Source: an uncultured Varibaculum sp. (GTDB lineage: Bacteria > Actinomycetota > Actinomycetes > Actinomycetales > Actinomycetaceae). From it: 64,000 nt of DNA. The DNA is taken from the NCBI RefSeq assembly GCF_902489465.1, contig NZ_CABTZZ010000004.1:1-64000 (forward strand), given 5' to 3'. The position numbers and the translations under genes are program-made. Below are positions 1 through 9,342 of the stretch, piece after piece (position 1 is the stretch's first letter; each line of letters begins with the position of its first letter). The notes below the pieces were generated by a model. That model was not told the DNA's origin and did no database searches. It was given only the letters and a program-made list of their open reading frames with translations.

Positions 1-27
1 TTTAATTTATATATAGAAAGATAGGGG

Positions 28-95
<68 letters not shown>

Positions 96-160
96 ATTCG
101 TACTCACAGTTTTTCCCGCCGTCCATTGACGGCAGGAAATCTACCTGGTTGGCACGGCGT

Positions 161-610
161 CTAGTTTTCTTGCTCGTATTTGGCCATTAAATCGATACGT
201 CGCTGGTGCCGCTGCTCCCCCGTGAAAGGCTCCGCAATAAACGCATCGATTATTGCTAAGGCCTCTGGTATCTCATGCATGCGCGCACCTACCGCCACGA
301 TTTGGGCATTATTGTGCATCCGGGCAAGTTTGGCAGTCTCCAAGCTCCAAGCCAAGGCTGCTCGAATCCCTTTAACGCAGTTAGCGGCCATCTGTTCACC
401 GTTACCGGAGCCCCCTAAAACTACCCCTAAAGATCCTTTATCTGCCAGGACTGCTTCGGCACAAGGAATACAGGTATTGGGATAGTCGTCCTCAGCATCG
501 TATTTCTTAGATCCGTGATCAATTACGTCTAAGCCTTTTTCCTGAAGGTGACTGACTAGAGCTTCTTTTAATTCAAATGCGGCGTGATCGCATGCAACAT
601 GTATTTTCAT
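161..610 (-). CDS. rpiB: Ribose-5-phosphate isomerase B
   Basis: Interconverts ribose 5-phosphate and ribulose 5-phosphate in the cytosolic pentose phosphate pathway. The 149-residue length is normal for the RpiB/LacAB family. Visible motifs are the N-terminal ACDHAAFELK (D8/H9, phosphate and substrate binding), GGSGNGEQ at residues 66-73, and HNNAQ near residue 100. The Glu of GSGNGEQ sits where actinobacterial RpiB uses glutamate as the catalytic base in place of the cysteine of the E. coli enzyme. It is the last gene of a minus-strand run: the phosphodiesterase gene ends 12 bases upstream of its ATG, so the two are probably cotranscribed. Confidence 0.95.
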   Translation of the reverse strand: MKIHVACDHAAFELKEALVSHLQEKGLDVIDHGSKKYDAEDDYPNTCIPCAEAVLADKGSLGVVLGGSGNGEQMAANCVKGIRAALAWSLETAKLARMHNNAQIVAVGARMHEIPEALAIIDAFIAEPFTGEQRHQRRIDLMAKYEQEN

Positions 611-622
611 GCCTTAAGCGTA

Positions 623-1363
623 TCAGGGTAGGTAAGCTGAGCGGGCAGTAATTGTAGCTTTGGCAAGCGCGGGATAATCAGTCATGATCGCGTCTACACC
701 CAGGTCTGCTAGCTGTAACATCTCAGTTTCCTGATTAATTGTCCAAGGTTCTACTTTAATTCCTTGGCTATGACACCAGGAGACAAAAACGCGGTCTACC
801 ACGGTGATGCCTTTCCATTTGAGGGGCACCTGAGCGAAAGCACCGGTGGAATCAAAGTGCCGCTTACTGGCGCTGTGGGAAGCGACAAGCGCCTGCACAA
901 CTTCAACTGGAGATAAACAGGTTTGCACCCCCGGGTGACGTTTTCGTAGCTTCGTCAGAGTGCGGGAGGAAAAAGAAGAAAACACTATTCGCTCCCAGGC
1001 ATCTGTATCGCTAACTGCCCGTAAAGCTCCCTCCAGGGCTCCCGGCTCTTTGATATCAACGTTATAGGTTAAGGTAGGGAAATCTTCAAGGGCGGCTTTT
1101 AGCGAAATCGGGCGCTGTCCTGCCGGTCCGCGAAGCGCAAAGAATTCTTGGGAAGTAAGCTCTCCGACTGTACGGGAATCACCCCAAGGACTTGTTAACT
1201 GGGTATCGTGTTGCAACACCACAGTGCCATCTTTAAGAGCACGTACATCGGTTTCGTAGCGACTTACCTTTTGAGAAAGTGCGTAGCCGATGGATTCGCG
1301 AGTGTTCTCTAGGGTTTCTCCGCCTCCCCCTCTATGGGCAATAATTTGGGGCGTTATTCGCAT
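623..1363 (-). CDS. Glycerophosphodiester phosphodiesterase family protein
   Basis: GDPD/UgpQ-type phosphodiesterase, expected to hydrolyse glycerophosphodiesters to sn-glycerol 3-phosphate and an alcohol. The 246 residues form one TIM-barrel domain with the family signature at the N terminus (IIAHRGGGGETLENT), a metal-binding ETDVR near residue 37 and a QHD near residue 52. No signal peptide is seen, so it is probably cytosolic. The start codon lies inside the 3' end of the M23 peptidase gene (10-base overlap), indicating translational coupling; rpiB follows after 12 bases. The exact substrate is not determined by the sequence. Confidence 0.9.
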   Translation of the reverse strand: MRITPQIIAHRGGGGETLENTRESIGYALSQKVSRYETDVRALKDGTVVLQHDTQLTSPWGDSRTVGELTSQEFFALRGPAGQRPISLKAALEDFPTLTYNVDIKEPGALEGALRAVSDTDAWERIVFSSFSSRTLTKLRKRHPGVQTCLSPVEVVQALVASHSASKRHFDSTGAFAQVPLKWKGITVVDRVFVSWCHSQGIKVEPWTINQETEMLQLADLGVDAIMTDYPALAKATITARSAYLP

Positions 1364-2175
1364 TTTTGTCCCAGGTAGCGGAAATGATGGGATTCAAGCC
1401 AGGGAACTGGATCAACATAGTTGCTTTCATTGCCGGGCATGATCTCAAAATGCAGGTGATTGCCGGTAGAGTTCCCGGTAGAGCCCACTGCCCCCAACTG
1501 ATCTCCAGCCTTAACCTCTTGTCCCACTGTCACCGCAAAAGAGCCCGGAAGCATGTGTTTGTATTGGGAGTAAACAGTTTCCCCCTCGATAATATGTTTA
1601 ACCCGCACTGTATTGCCTCCCCCACCCATGGAGCCGACAAAATCTACTTCCCCATCGGTTAGGGAATGGATCGGCGTACCCGCGGGAGCTGCAAAATCCG
1701 TTCCCGAATGTAGTTTCAATATGCCAGATATCGGGTGTATACGCTCCCCGAAGGGAGAAGATTGGTGAAAGACTCCCCGCTGCAAGGGAAATAGAATCGC
1801 GCCCTCATTAGACATAGTTTGAGCAGCCCGGTTACCCGATCCCACATTTGAGAATTGACATTGCGGATCCGCACTTAAGATCCGAGCCCGAGTTCCGGCT
1901 GCCGGTACTGGAACCAGCCCTTCTTCGGAATCTACCGCTTCCAGAGAGTGGACACTGCCCGCCCAGCTTTCGCCGTCAGTGTGCACAGATAAGACTTGAG
2001 CCATCATAGAGCCAGGTTTATTAGCCTGCACGAATCCGGTTAACGGCGCAATGATAGTAACTGCTGCTAAAGCTAGAATCACGAGGGTACGGGGAACCGC
2101 AGCGTAGCGCCGAAAACGTCGTATTCTCCTCCGTTCGGCGCCTCGAGAGCGCCGCCGGGTAACCGACTCGGCCAT
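1354..2175 (-). CDS. Membrane-anchored M23 family metallopeptidase
   Basis: Probable peptidoglycan endopeptidase or LytM-domain envelope protein. A basic N terminus (RRRSRGAERRR) precedes one membrane segment at about residues 30-50, then a linker, then the LytM domain. Zinc ligands are present: H156-x3-D160 in HSGTDFAAPAGTP, H207, and H240-x-H242 in HLHFE, so the domain looks catalytically complete. A good ribosome site (GGAGG, 8 bases upstream) supports the chosen ATG. It heads the operon with the GDPD gene and rpiB. The 219 bases upstream, to the broken gene ending at 2395, hold no gene or clear structure that I can see. Confidence 0.88.
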   Translation of the reverse strand: MAESVTRRRSRGAERRRIRRFRRYAAVPRTLVILALAAVTIIAPLTGFVQANKPGSMMAQVLSVHTDGESWAGSVHSLEAVDSEEGLVPVPAAGTRARILSADPQCQFSNVGSGNRAAQTMSNEGAILFPLQRGVFHQSSPFGERIHPISGILKLHSGTDFAAPAGTPIHSLTDGEVDFVGSMGGGGNTVRVKHIIEGETVYSQYKHMLPGSFAVTVGQEVKAGDQLGAVGSTGNSTGNHLHFEIMPGNESNYVDPVPWLESHHFRYLGQKCE

Positions 2176-2394
2176 CTGCTGTTCCTCCGGAAAATAACTA
2201 ACTCTGAAATAATAACGAATTTATAACGATTTATCCAGAGCAACTCCTTTCAGCTGTAACATTGAGGAAAGATGATCGCAGTCGCGACCTGTCGCATTAC
2301 CAGCGTGCCTAACATTACCCTCTGGAAGTAGAGCTATTCTTGCAATAAGTCCCCTCGCGTACCGCTTAGGCCTATCCCTCTAGTCATCTTTAAA

Positions 2395-2941
2395 CTACTG
2401 GGCACTTTCAGATTCGTTAGGAAGCGCCCCGGTAGTTAGCACTACTCCAGCATCTGAGCTATTCTCGCTGGGGTTCCAGGCGATCCAATTCAGCTTAGTG
2501 GTATCGGTTGCCAGAGAAACTATGTCAGGCACTTCCTCTAGGGTTTTCACGCTTTTCCCGGTCAAATCCATCGTCAATATTTCAACGGTAGTCTGCACAT
2601 AAAACTGATTATTCAGGTAATTGGCAAGTCCGAAATGGCTACCATCGCTGTGTAACAGCCGCTCCCATTGAGCACTATCTAATACCTGGCTAACCTTCCC
2701 ATCGCCAGTCGCCACCAGCTGGCAGCTCCACTCTCGTAACCTAGGGAGTGGGAGTCTCGGAGGCGGTAGCTTGGGTGCTGTGAATAGAAGCAGCGGCAGT
2801 AGGTTTCGGCTTTGGTCTAGCGCTGAGCGCATAGGCAACCCCGGATATTAGCGCAATAGCCACTACTAATCCGGCATTTGCGGCCCCACCCGGAACAGAG
2901 TTAGTTTTCGCTTCGCTGCATAGTGTCGCGGACTTCTCCCA
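2395..2941 (-). pseudogene. Frameshifted membrane-anchored hypothetical protein
   Basis: Two adjacent minus-strand frames each hold half of what looks like one protein. The upstream frame (2744-2941) reads a hydrophobic segment (GLVVAIALISGVAYALSA) followed by a Pro/Thr/Ala-rich linker and stops at 2741-2743. The frame ending at 2395 gives a polar globular domain (LATDTTKLNWIAWNPSENSS near its end), but its own N terminus is an implausible Pro/Leu-rich stretch that is merely the shifted linker. The upstream frame has no ATG, TTG or early GTG start; the first GTG is inside the membrane segment. A frameshift at the G/C-rich linker near 2744-2760 is the simplest explanation, through mutation or a sequencing error. 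The globular domain is not one I recognise. Confidence 0.6.
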
Positions 2942-3944
2942 CTAATTCTTCCAAAATGTCTTCTAAGAAAATAGCCCCAATGGTTTGCCCGTTTTCATTG
3001 ACTTTAGCCAGGTGAACCCCGGTTTTTTGCATAACTCTTAATGCGTCCTCTACTTCTTCATCAGGGGAAACCTCCGGGAGAACCCGAACTCGCCAAGATT
3101 CCAGAGGCGCCTGACGAGCAGCGCTAGAATCAGCGAAAATAACATCTTTAAGATGCAAATACCCTTGCAAGTCACCAGATTCATCACTAATCGGGAAACG
3201 AGAAAACCCGGTTTTTGCCACTTCAGCTTCAAAATCGGCAGCAGTTAGCGGCCAATCCAAAGTAACCAGTTGCGCGCGCGGAACCATCGCTGAACGTACA
3301 TCCTCTTTAGAAAACTCCAGGGTTCCCGACAATAATCCCAAATCATCGTGCAGGGTTCCGGCGGCGGTGGATTTTGCGACAATCGCCGCCACTTCTTCAA
3401 TGGTGAACGACTGAGAAACTTCCGAACGAGGAGTTATCCCCAGTATTTTCACTAACCAGTTAGCGCTCTCATCGAGGGCACGCACAATAGGACGTACTGC
3501 CCGGGCAATCCGTACCAAATGTGGAGAAATGACCAGACAGACCCGCACCGATGTGGCTACCGTGAGATTCTTGGGAATCATTTCTCCCAGAACAATATGT
3601 AAAAATACCACGATTATCAGTGCTAACACGAAGGCGATGGGGTGGGTAAGAGAGGGCGATACTCCGAAGAAATCTAGCGGACGCGCGATTAAATGCGCTA
3701 ATGCTGGCTCGGCTACGGCACCTAACCCGGTAGAAGCTAAGGTAATCCCCAATTGGCTTACGGCTAAAACCAGGGAAACATGCTCTACCGCCCATAGCGC
3801 AGCTTTCGTCCCCCGTTTACCTTGCGCGGCCAAAGGCTCAATTTGTGAGCGCCGGGTGGAGGTGACGGCAAACTCTCCGGCCACGAAAAACGCGTTTGCA
3901 GCCAGTAACGCCACCGCGATTATCAGTGCCAACCAATCAGACAT
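2901..3944 (-). CDS. CNNM/DUF21 and CBS-pair hemolysin-like membrane protein (short form)
   Basis: Integral membrane protein of the CNNM/CorB group, linked in bacteria to Mg2+/Co2+ export or resistance. Residues 1-180 form the DUF21 transmembrane domain (several hydrophobic helices and the family LGEMIPKNL motif), and residues about 205-340 form a cytoplasmic CBS pair (SRFPISDESGDLQGYLHLKD, then a second motif). At 347 residues it lacks the C-terminal CorC/HlyC domain present in its upstream neighbour. Its ATG overlaps the stop of that paralogue by 8 bases, with an AAGGA-type ribosome site, so the two are translationally coupled and may form a heteromer. Confidence 0.9.
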   Translation of the reverse strand: MSDWLALIIAVALLAANAFFVAGEFAVTSTRRSQIEPLAAQGKRGTKAALWAVEHVSLVLAVSQLGITLASTGLGAVAEPALAHLIARPLDFFGVSPSLTHPIAFVLALIIVVFLHIVLGEMIPKNLTVATSVRVCLVISPHLVRIARAVRPIVRALDESANWLVKILGITPRSEVSQSFTIEEVAAIVAKSTAAGTLHDDLGLLSGTLEFSKEDVRSAMVPRAQLVTLDWPLTAADFEAEVAKTGFSRFPISDESGDLQGYLHLKDVIFADSSAARQAPLESWRVRVLPEVSPDEEVEDALRVMQKTGVHLAKVNENGQTIGAIFLEDILEELVGEVRDTMQRSEN

Positions 3945-5322
3945 TTCCTTCGCCCCCTTTACGGGGATCCTGCCCGGTAAGTTTCGTGGTAGGTCGAGTT
4001 CCCGAAGCGGAATTGGAGCTATTGATCAGCACTTTCTCAATCCGACGCCCCTCCATTTTTGCCACCGTCAAGATATGACCACGCACCTTATAGCTCTCCC
4101 CCACCTGGGGAATCTTACCGGCAACGACCAAGATCAAACCGGCAATAGTTTCATAAGGACCATCATCTGGCAGCAACACCTCAATCCGGTCAGCTATTTC
4201 ATCGGGACGTAACGTGCCATCTACCAACCACTTATTATCACCCTCGAGGCGGATACCGCGCCGGCGTAAGTCGTGTTCGTCAGCCACTTCTCCCACGATT
4301 TCTTCCACTACATCCTCTAAAGTAACGATTCCGCAAGTACCCCCATATTCGTCCACCACAATCGCCATTTGCAGATCAGCTTCCCGCAATTGCACTAACA
4401 GCGGTGCTAGCCTGACGGTTTCGGGAACACGTAGTGCCTTTACCAGGAGAGACTGGGCAGTAATTGGCACGTTTTTTCTTTTAACAAAAGGCACCGCCAC
4501 CGTGCGCCGTAGATGCACCAAACCGAGAACATCATCGGCGTCCTCGCCTATAACTGGGAATCGAGAGTGCCCGGTGCGCCGTGATAGCTCCACCACGTCC
4601 TCGGCGCTTTGCCAAGCCTCTAAAGACTCCATCCGTCTCCGGTCAGTCATCACGTCGCGAGCACACAACCTACCTAGGCCTACGGAGCGGGTAAAAATCG
4701 TGGCAGTGGATAAATCTAAGGTACCGGCTTCGGCGCTGTGGCGAACCATCGCCGTTAGTTCCGAAGCTGAACGCGCGGAGGATAACTGTTCTAAAGGTTC
4801 TACCCCCAAAGCGCGAACCACTTGGTTAGACAGCCCGTTAAGAAGCATAATTATCGGCTTAAATAGGACGGTAAAACCGCGTTGGAGGGGAGTTACCACC
4901 CGTGCAACTTCGAAAGATTTAGCTAACGCCAGGTTCTTGGGGAACAGCTCCCCGAACACCATAGAAAAGGCGTTGACCAATATCAGAGCTACCGCCACCG
5001 CAATGGCCGTGGCCAGAGAGGCCGCCAGTTTTATGTCCTGTAATAACTGCGTAAACAAAGAGGTAAGCGCCGTCTGCGTGGTATACCCCAATAGGATGGT
5101 AGTAAGAGTGATTCCCACTTGCGCCCCTGAAAGTTGGGTAGACAAATGCTGCAAAGCTTTTAGAACTCCGGCGGCTCCCTTTTCTTTACGTTTCACCCTC
5201 TCCTCGACTTGGGTGGGGTCGAGAGCCAGCATGGAGAATTCGGCCGCCACAAACAGGGCGGTACCGACAGTCAGTAAGACCCCCAAAAGCACCATTAACA
5301 GGTAATAAACGCTATCAGGCAA
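3937..5322 (-). CDS. CNNM/CBS/CorC-domain hemolysin family protein
   Basis: Full-length CNNM family protein of 461 residues: four-helix DUF21 membrane domain (about 1-190, with FGELFPKNLA), CBS pair (about 210-340, with VDEYGGTCGIVTLEDVVEEIVGE-type ending), and a C-terminal CorC/HlyC transporter-associated domain (about 355-435). Family members act in Mg2+/Co2+ efflux or homeostasis; the hemolysin name is historical. The start is a TTG with a weak GGTGGTG upstream. It is the first gene of a two-gene operon with the shorter paralogue and is divergent from kgd. Confidence 0.9.
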   Translation of the reverse strand: MPDSVYYLLMVLLGVLLTVGTALFVAAEFSMLALDPTQVEERVKRKEKGAAGVLKALQHLSTQLSGAQVGITLTTILLGYTTQTALTSLFTQLLQDIKLAASLATAIAVAVALILVNAFSMVFGELFPKNLALAKSFEVARVVTPLQRGFTVLFKPIIMLLNGLSNQVVRALGVEPLEQLSSARSASELTAMVRHSAEAGTLDLSTATIFTRSVGLGRLCARDVMTDRRRMESLEAWQSAEDVVELSRRTGHSRFPVIGEDADDVLGLVHLRRTVAVPFVKRKNVPITAQSLLVKALRVPETVRLAPLLVQLREADLQMAIVVDEYGGTCGIVTLEDVVEEIVGEVADEHDLRRRGIRLEGDNKWLVDGTLRPDEIADRIEVLLPDDGPYETIAGLILVVAGKIPQVGESYKVRGHILTVAKMEGRRIEKVLINSSNSASGTRPTTKLTGQDPRKGGEGNV

Positions 5323-5435
5323 CTACACCACCATCATCAGACCCGGGGAGGACATATCAAAAACACCTCTTCAAGTAGGCAATTCGTAAGCTATTTTAAT
5401 AGCAATGCACCAACATTAGTAAAGTCTACATAAAC

Positions 5436-5453
5436 TCTCTCAATATCGAGAGA
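5436..5453. promoter_or_regulatory. Short palindrome in the kgd upstream region
   Basis: TCTCTC and GAGAGA arms separated by 6 bases lie in the 206-base divergent region between the CNNM operon and kgd, about 75 bases before the kgd ATG. The size suits a dimeric repressor site, but no matching regulator is identified. It could also be chance. Confidence 0.3.
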
Positions 5454-5528
5454 AATGCTAGGACTTTCGAACTAAATAGGCTTAGTATCTTATTGGACAC
5501 TCCGTCACCATCCAGAAAAGGAAGCGCC

Positions 5529-8500
5529 ATGCCCAATTCGGAAGATCAAATGGATCATTCGGTAAGCCCGATCAACCAGGAGATCATCGATGATCTTTAT
5601 GACAAATATTGCGCCGACCCCCTGTCGGTTCCCGAAGACTGGAGAGAATACTTCTCCGCTTTGGAAGCACGCAATGAGCAGATAAAAGAGCCAGAACCCC
5701 AAGAACAGCAGCCTCACAAGGTGAAGGGAACCGGCTCAGCGGTAAGTGCCCGGGACGTAACTCGTTCCGATTTGCCTCCCGCTCCCCCGGTGGCCGCCTC
5801 AGAACCGACCTCTCCCTACGTCGCCCGGAAAACCGCTCTGGATCTAGGACCGGCAGGTGACAGTGACGAGGAAGATACGGTAGAGCGCCTCCGCGGGGTA
5901 GCTAAAGCGGTAGTTAAGAATATGGATGAATCGCTCCAGATTCCCACCGCTACTTCTGCCCGCGAGATTCCCGCCAAACTGTTAATCGAAAATCGCAAAG
6001 TAATAAATACCCATTTGGCGGCCACTACCGGCGGTAAGGTATCTTTCACCCACCTAATCGGATACGCGATTATTGAAGCGCTAGTCGAAATGCCATCCAT
6101 GAACGTCCGCTTTGAAAAGGACGAGGATGGCCATGGTTGCATCCGCAAGTTTACGCATGTCGGTTTCGGACTAGCGATCGATCTTCCCAAGGAAGATGGT
6201 TCCCGCTCGCTAATGGTTCCAGTAGTTCACAAGGCCGATACTTTAAATTTCCGGCAATTCATTGACGCGTACGAGGATCTAGTTAAAAGGGCGCGTGCCG
6301 GTTCCCTAAAACCTGCGGATTTTGCGGGAGGAACCGTTACCTTAACCAACCCCGGAACCTTGGGTACCAAACAATCAGTTCCCCGGTTAATGACTGGTCA
6401 AGGAGCCATCATTGGAGTGGGCGCTACCTCGTTCCCTGCAGAATGGGCCGGAGCCTCGCCTTCGCAACTGGCCAACGCCGGCATCGGTCAAATCATGACC
6501 ATGACTTCCACCTACGATCACCGCGTGATTCAAGGTGCCGGCTCCGGAGAGTTCCTGCGGATTATTGAACAGAAACTTACCGGCCATGACGGCTTCTTTG
6601 AGCGCGTGTTCTCCACTTTAGGGGTAGCTCATGCGCCTTATCAGTGGGAACGAGATTTCAACTACGATCAGGTAACAGAAAAAGGTAAACCTGCCCGGAT
6701 AGCGGAATTGATCCATGCTTACCGCTCCCGCGGACACCTCGCCGCCAATACCGATCCGCTGCAGCAAATCCTGCGCCGCCACCCGGATCTGTCTATCGGA
6801 TCTTATGGACTTAGCGTTTGGGATTTGGATCGTGTCTTCCCTACTGGTGGTTTCGCTGGCCGCGACACTATGAACTTGCGGGATCTGTTAGAGCAACTAC
6901 GCGCCACCTACACGCAGGCTATCGGGATCGAATATATGCATATTCAAGACCCGGTTCAGCGCCGCTGGGTACAAAGCCGCATTGAAAAACCCTCGAAGAA
7001 GCTTTCGAAAGATGAGCAGATGCATGTGCTCAGTATGCTCAATCATGCCGAAGCTTTCGAGACATTCCTGCAAACCAAATACGTGGGGCAAAAACGCTTC
7101 TCGCTAGAAGGCGCAGAATCCCTGATTCCGCTGCTAGACAAGATGCTATCTAGTGCTTCACGGACTGGTGTAAAAGAAATCACTATCGGGATGGCTCACC
7201 GTGGCCGGTTGAATGTGCTGTCTAATGTGGCCGGTAAATCTTATGGCCAGATTTTCTCCGAATTTGAAGGCTATCTGGATCCGAACTCGACCCAGGGGTC
7301 TGGGGATGTGAAGTACCACCTGGGAACCGAGGGGATTTATTCTGCTGGCGAGGGCGAAGGCGTGCTGGTGTCCCTGACCGCGAATCCCTCCCACCTGGAG
7401 GCGGCCAATGGGGTTACCGAAGGCATCACTCGCGCTAAACAAGATCGTTTAGGGGGCGGAAAAGATGCAGAAAGCCAGGTAATGCCGATTCTTATCCACG
7501 GTGATGCCGCCTTTATCGGCGAGGGCGTAGTCCAAGAAACCCTAAACATGTCCCAGTTGCGCGGTTACCGTACTGGCGGCACCGTGCACATTATTGTAAA
7601 TAACCAGATTGGATTTACTACCGGGCCGACTTCGGGGCGTTCTACCCGTTACTGCACCGATTTAGCTAAAGGTTTGCAGGTTCCGATCTTCCACGTTAAT
7701 GGGGATTTCCCACAGGACGTGGTGAAGGCAGCCCAACTAGCCTTCGACTTTAGGCAAGAGTTCCATAAAGACGTAATCATCGATATGGTCTGTTACCGTC
7801 GGCGCGGACACAACGAGGGCGATGACCCCTCCATGACCCAACCGGTGCTTTATTCCTTAATCGATAGCCTGCCCACCACGCGTGAGGTTTATACCCGCAA
7901 CTTGATTGGGCGCGGAGATTTAAGCGAAGAAAAAGCCCAAGAGGCTTTGCAGGAATACCACGATGATCTGAACAAGATTTTCCAAGAAACTCGGGAAAAG
8001 AAAGAATTCGACGCCGAAGGGCATGATGACACTACCAACCCTGGCGGGGATACCCGCTGGGTGATGCCGACCTCGCAACAGCCCGGTCAAGGGATGATGA
8101 TCGGCTGGACTTCGGCAATCACTCGCGAAGAGGTTGAGCGGATCGGCCAATCCCAGGTACGGGTGCCGGAGAACTTCACCCCCCACCCCAAGATTATGAA
8201 GGTATTGCAAAAGCGGGAAGTCATGTCGCGCGAAGGCAAGATCGACTGGGGAATGGGCGAAATGTTGGCCTATGGTTCGCTAGTAATGGAAGGCACCAAT
8301 GTTCGTCTCGGCGGGCAAGATTCACGTCGCGGTACTTTCTCCCATCGTCACGCGGTAATTCACGACTATGAAAATGGGCGTGAATGGACACCGTTGAATT
8401 TCTTAACTGAGGAGCAAGCAACTTTCCAGGCATTCAACTCTCCACTATCCGAATACGCACCGCTAGCTTTCGAGTACGGCTATTCAGTGGAATCTCCGGA

Positions 8501-9254
8501 AACCTTGGTGCTGTGGGAAGCTCAGTTTGGGGACTTTGCTAACTGTGGTCAGGCAGTTACCGACGAGTTCGTTTCTTCCTCTTTCCAAAAGTGGAATGAA
8601 CGTTCGGGAGTAGTAATGCTATTGCCGCATGGTTATGAGGGTCAAGGCCCGGATCATTCTTCGGCACGCATTGAGCGTTACCTGCAACTGTGCGCCCAAG
8701 AAAATATGTGGGTATGTCAGCCCTCAAATCCGGCGAATAACTTCCATATGCTACGCGCGCAAGCCTATAAGCGCCCGCGTAAGCCCTTGATTGCCTTCGA
8801 GCCGAAACAATTGCTGCGTTTAGCAGCGGCAGCTTCCCCGGTAGAAGATTTCATTTCCGGGGAGTTCAAACCGGTTATTGGCGAAGTAGACGAGCAGGTA
8901 AGTCAGCCTTCCCGCGTACTGCTGTGTAGCGGGCGCGTCTACTATGACTTGGTGAAAGAGCGGGCAAAGCGCGAACGTTTCGATACCGCGATCGTTCGCC
9001 TAGAGCAGCTGTATCCGCTCCCGGTAGCCGAGCTGCAGGAAGTTCTAAACACCTGGGGAGATTTGCCGCTCACCTGGGTACAGGATGAACCAGAAAACCA
9101 AGGCTCCTGGCCTTTTATGTCCTTACACCTTCCCGGAGCTATCGGCAAGAGTCTGCGAGTAGCTTCCCGACCGGAAGCGGCCTCTCCGGCAGCCGGTAAT
9201 TCCAAGTTACACAAAGCGGAGAACGCCGAGCTAATGGAGAAGGCTTTCGCCTAG
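5529..9254 (+). CDS. kgd: Multifunctional 2-oxoglutarate decarboxylase/dehydrogenase E1-E2
   Basis: TCA-cycle enzyme specific to Actinobacteria that fuses a succinyltransferase (E2-like) domain without lipoyl domain to a thiamine-dependent E1o. From this ATG it has 1241 residues. A short N-terminal segment (residues ~10-50, YDKYCADPLSVPEDWREYF) matches the E1o subunit-recognition element, followed by a Pro/Ala linker, the acyltransferase core (about 105-345, with the catalytic-type YDHRVIQGAGSGEF), and E1 (about 370-1240, with HRGRLNVL, GDAAFIGEGVVQE and RRRGHNEGDD). The ATG at 5529 is preferred over an in-frame TTG 36 bases upstream because AAAAGGAAG lies just before it. Fully intact. A strong hairpin terminator follows the stop. 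Confidence 0.96.
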   Translation: MPNSEDQMDHSVSPINQEIIDDLYDKYCADPLSVPEDWREYFSALEARNEQIKEPEPQEQQPHKVKGTGSAVSARDVTRSDLPPAPPVAASEPTSPYVARKTALDLGPAGDSDEEDTVERLRGVAKAVVKNMDESLQIPTATSAREIPAKLLIENRKVINTHLAATTGGKVSFTHLIGYAIIEALVEMPSMNVRFEKDEDGHGCIRKFTHVGFGLAIDLPKEDGSRSLMVPVVHKADTLNFRQFIDAYEDLVKRARAGSLKPADFAGGTVTLTNPGTLGTKQSVPRLMTGQGAIIGVGATSFPAEWAGASPSQLANAGIGQIMTMTSTYDHRVIQGAGSGEFLRIIEQKLTGHDGFFERVFSTLGVAHAPYQWERDFNYDQVTEKGKPARIAELIHAYRSRGHLAANTDPLQQILRRHPDLSIGSYGLSVWDLDRVFPTGGFAGRDTMNLRDLLEQLRATYTQAIGIEYMHIQDPVQRRWVQSRIEKPSKKLSKDEQMHVLSMLNHAEAFETFLQTKYVGQKRFSLEGAESLIPLLDKMLSSASRTGVKEITIGMAHRGRLNVLSNVAGKSYGQIFSEFEGYLDPNSTQGSGDVKYHLGTEGIYSAGEGEGVLVSLTANPSHLEAANGVTEGITRAKQDRLGGGKDAESQVMPILIHGDAAFIGEGVVQETLNMSQLRGYRTGGTVHIIVNNQIGFTTGPTSGRSTRYCTDLAKGLQVPIFHVNGDFPQDVVKAAQLAFDFRQEFHKDVIIDMVCYRRRGHNEGDDPSMTQPVLYSLIDSLPTTREVYTRNLIGRGDLSEEKAQEALQEYHDDLNKIFQETREKKEFDAEGHDDTTNPGGDTRWVMPTSQQPGQGMMIGWTSAITREEVERIGQSQVRVPENFTPHPKIMKVLQKREVMSREGKIDWGMGEMLAYGSLVMEGTNVRLGGQDSRRGTFSHRHAVIHDYENGREWTPLNFLTEEQATFQAFNSPLSEYAPLAFEYGYSVESPETLVLWEAQFGDFANCGQAVTDEFVSSSFQKWNERSGVVMLLPHGYEGQGPDHSSARIERYLQLCAQENMWVCQPSNPANNFHMLRAQAYKRPRKPLIAFEPKQLLRLAAAASPVEDFISGEFKPVIGEVDEQVSQPSRVLLCSGRVYYDLVKERAKRERFDTAIVRLEQLYPLPVAELQEVLNTWGDLPLTWVQDEPENQGSWPFMSLHLPGAIGKSLRVASRPEAASPAAGNSKLHKAENAELMEKAFA

Positions 9255-9263
9255 TTCGCTGCT

Positions 9264-9312
9264 AAAAGTTTTGGGGGGTGGTGACTTTTCGTCACCACCC
9301 CCCAAAACTTTT
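9264..9312. terminator. Perfect 22-bp hairpin, bidirectional terminator
   Basis: Arms at 9264-9285 and 9291-9312 are exact reverse complements around a 5-base loop. The arms end in AAAA/TTTT on both sides, so the structure reads as an intrinsic terminator for kgd (plus) and for the bL37 gene (minus), which converge here. Confidence 0.85.
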
Positions 9313-9342
9313 ACCGCGATGATTTAGCGGTAGCTAAAGCTC

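Noticed and set aside
3529..5305. Long plus-strand frames opposite the CNNM genes
   Set aside because: Ser/Thr/Arg-rich shadows of genes with strong family motifs on the minus strand.
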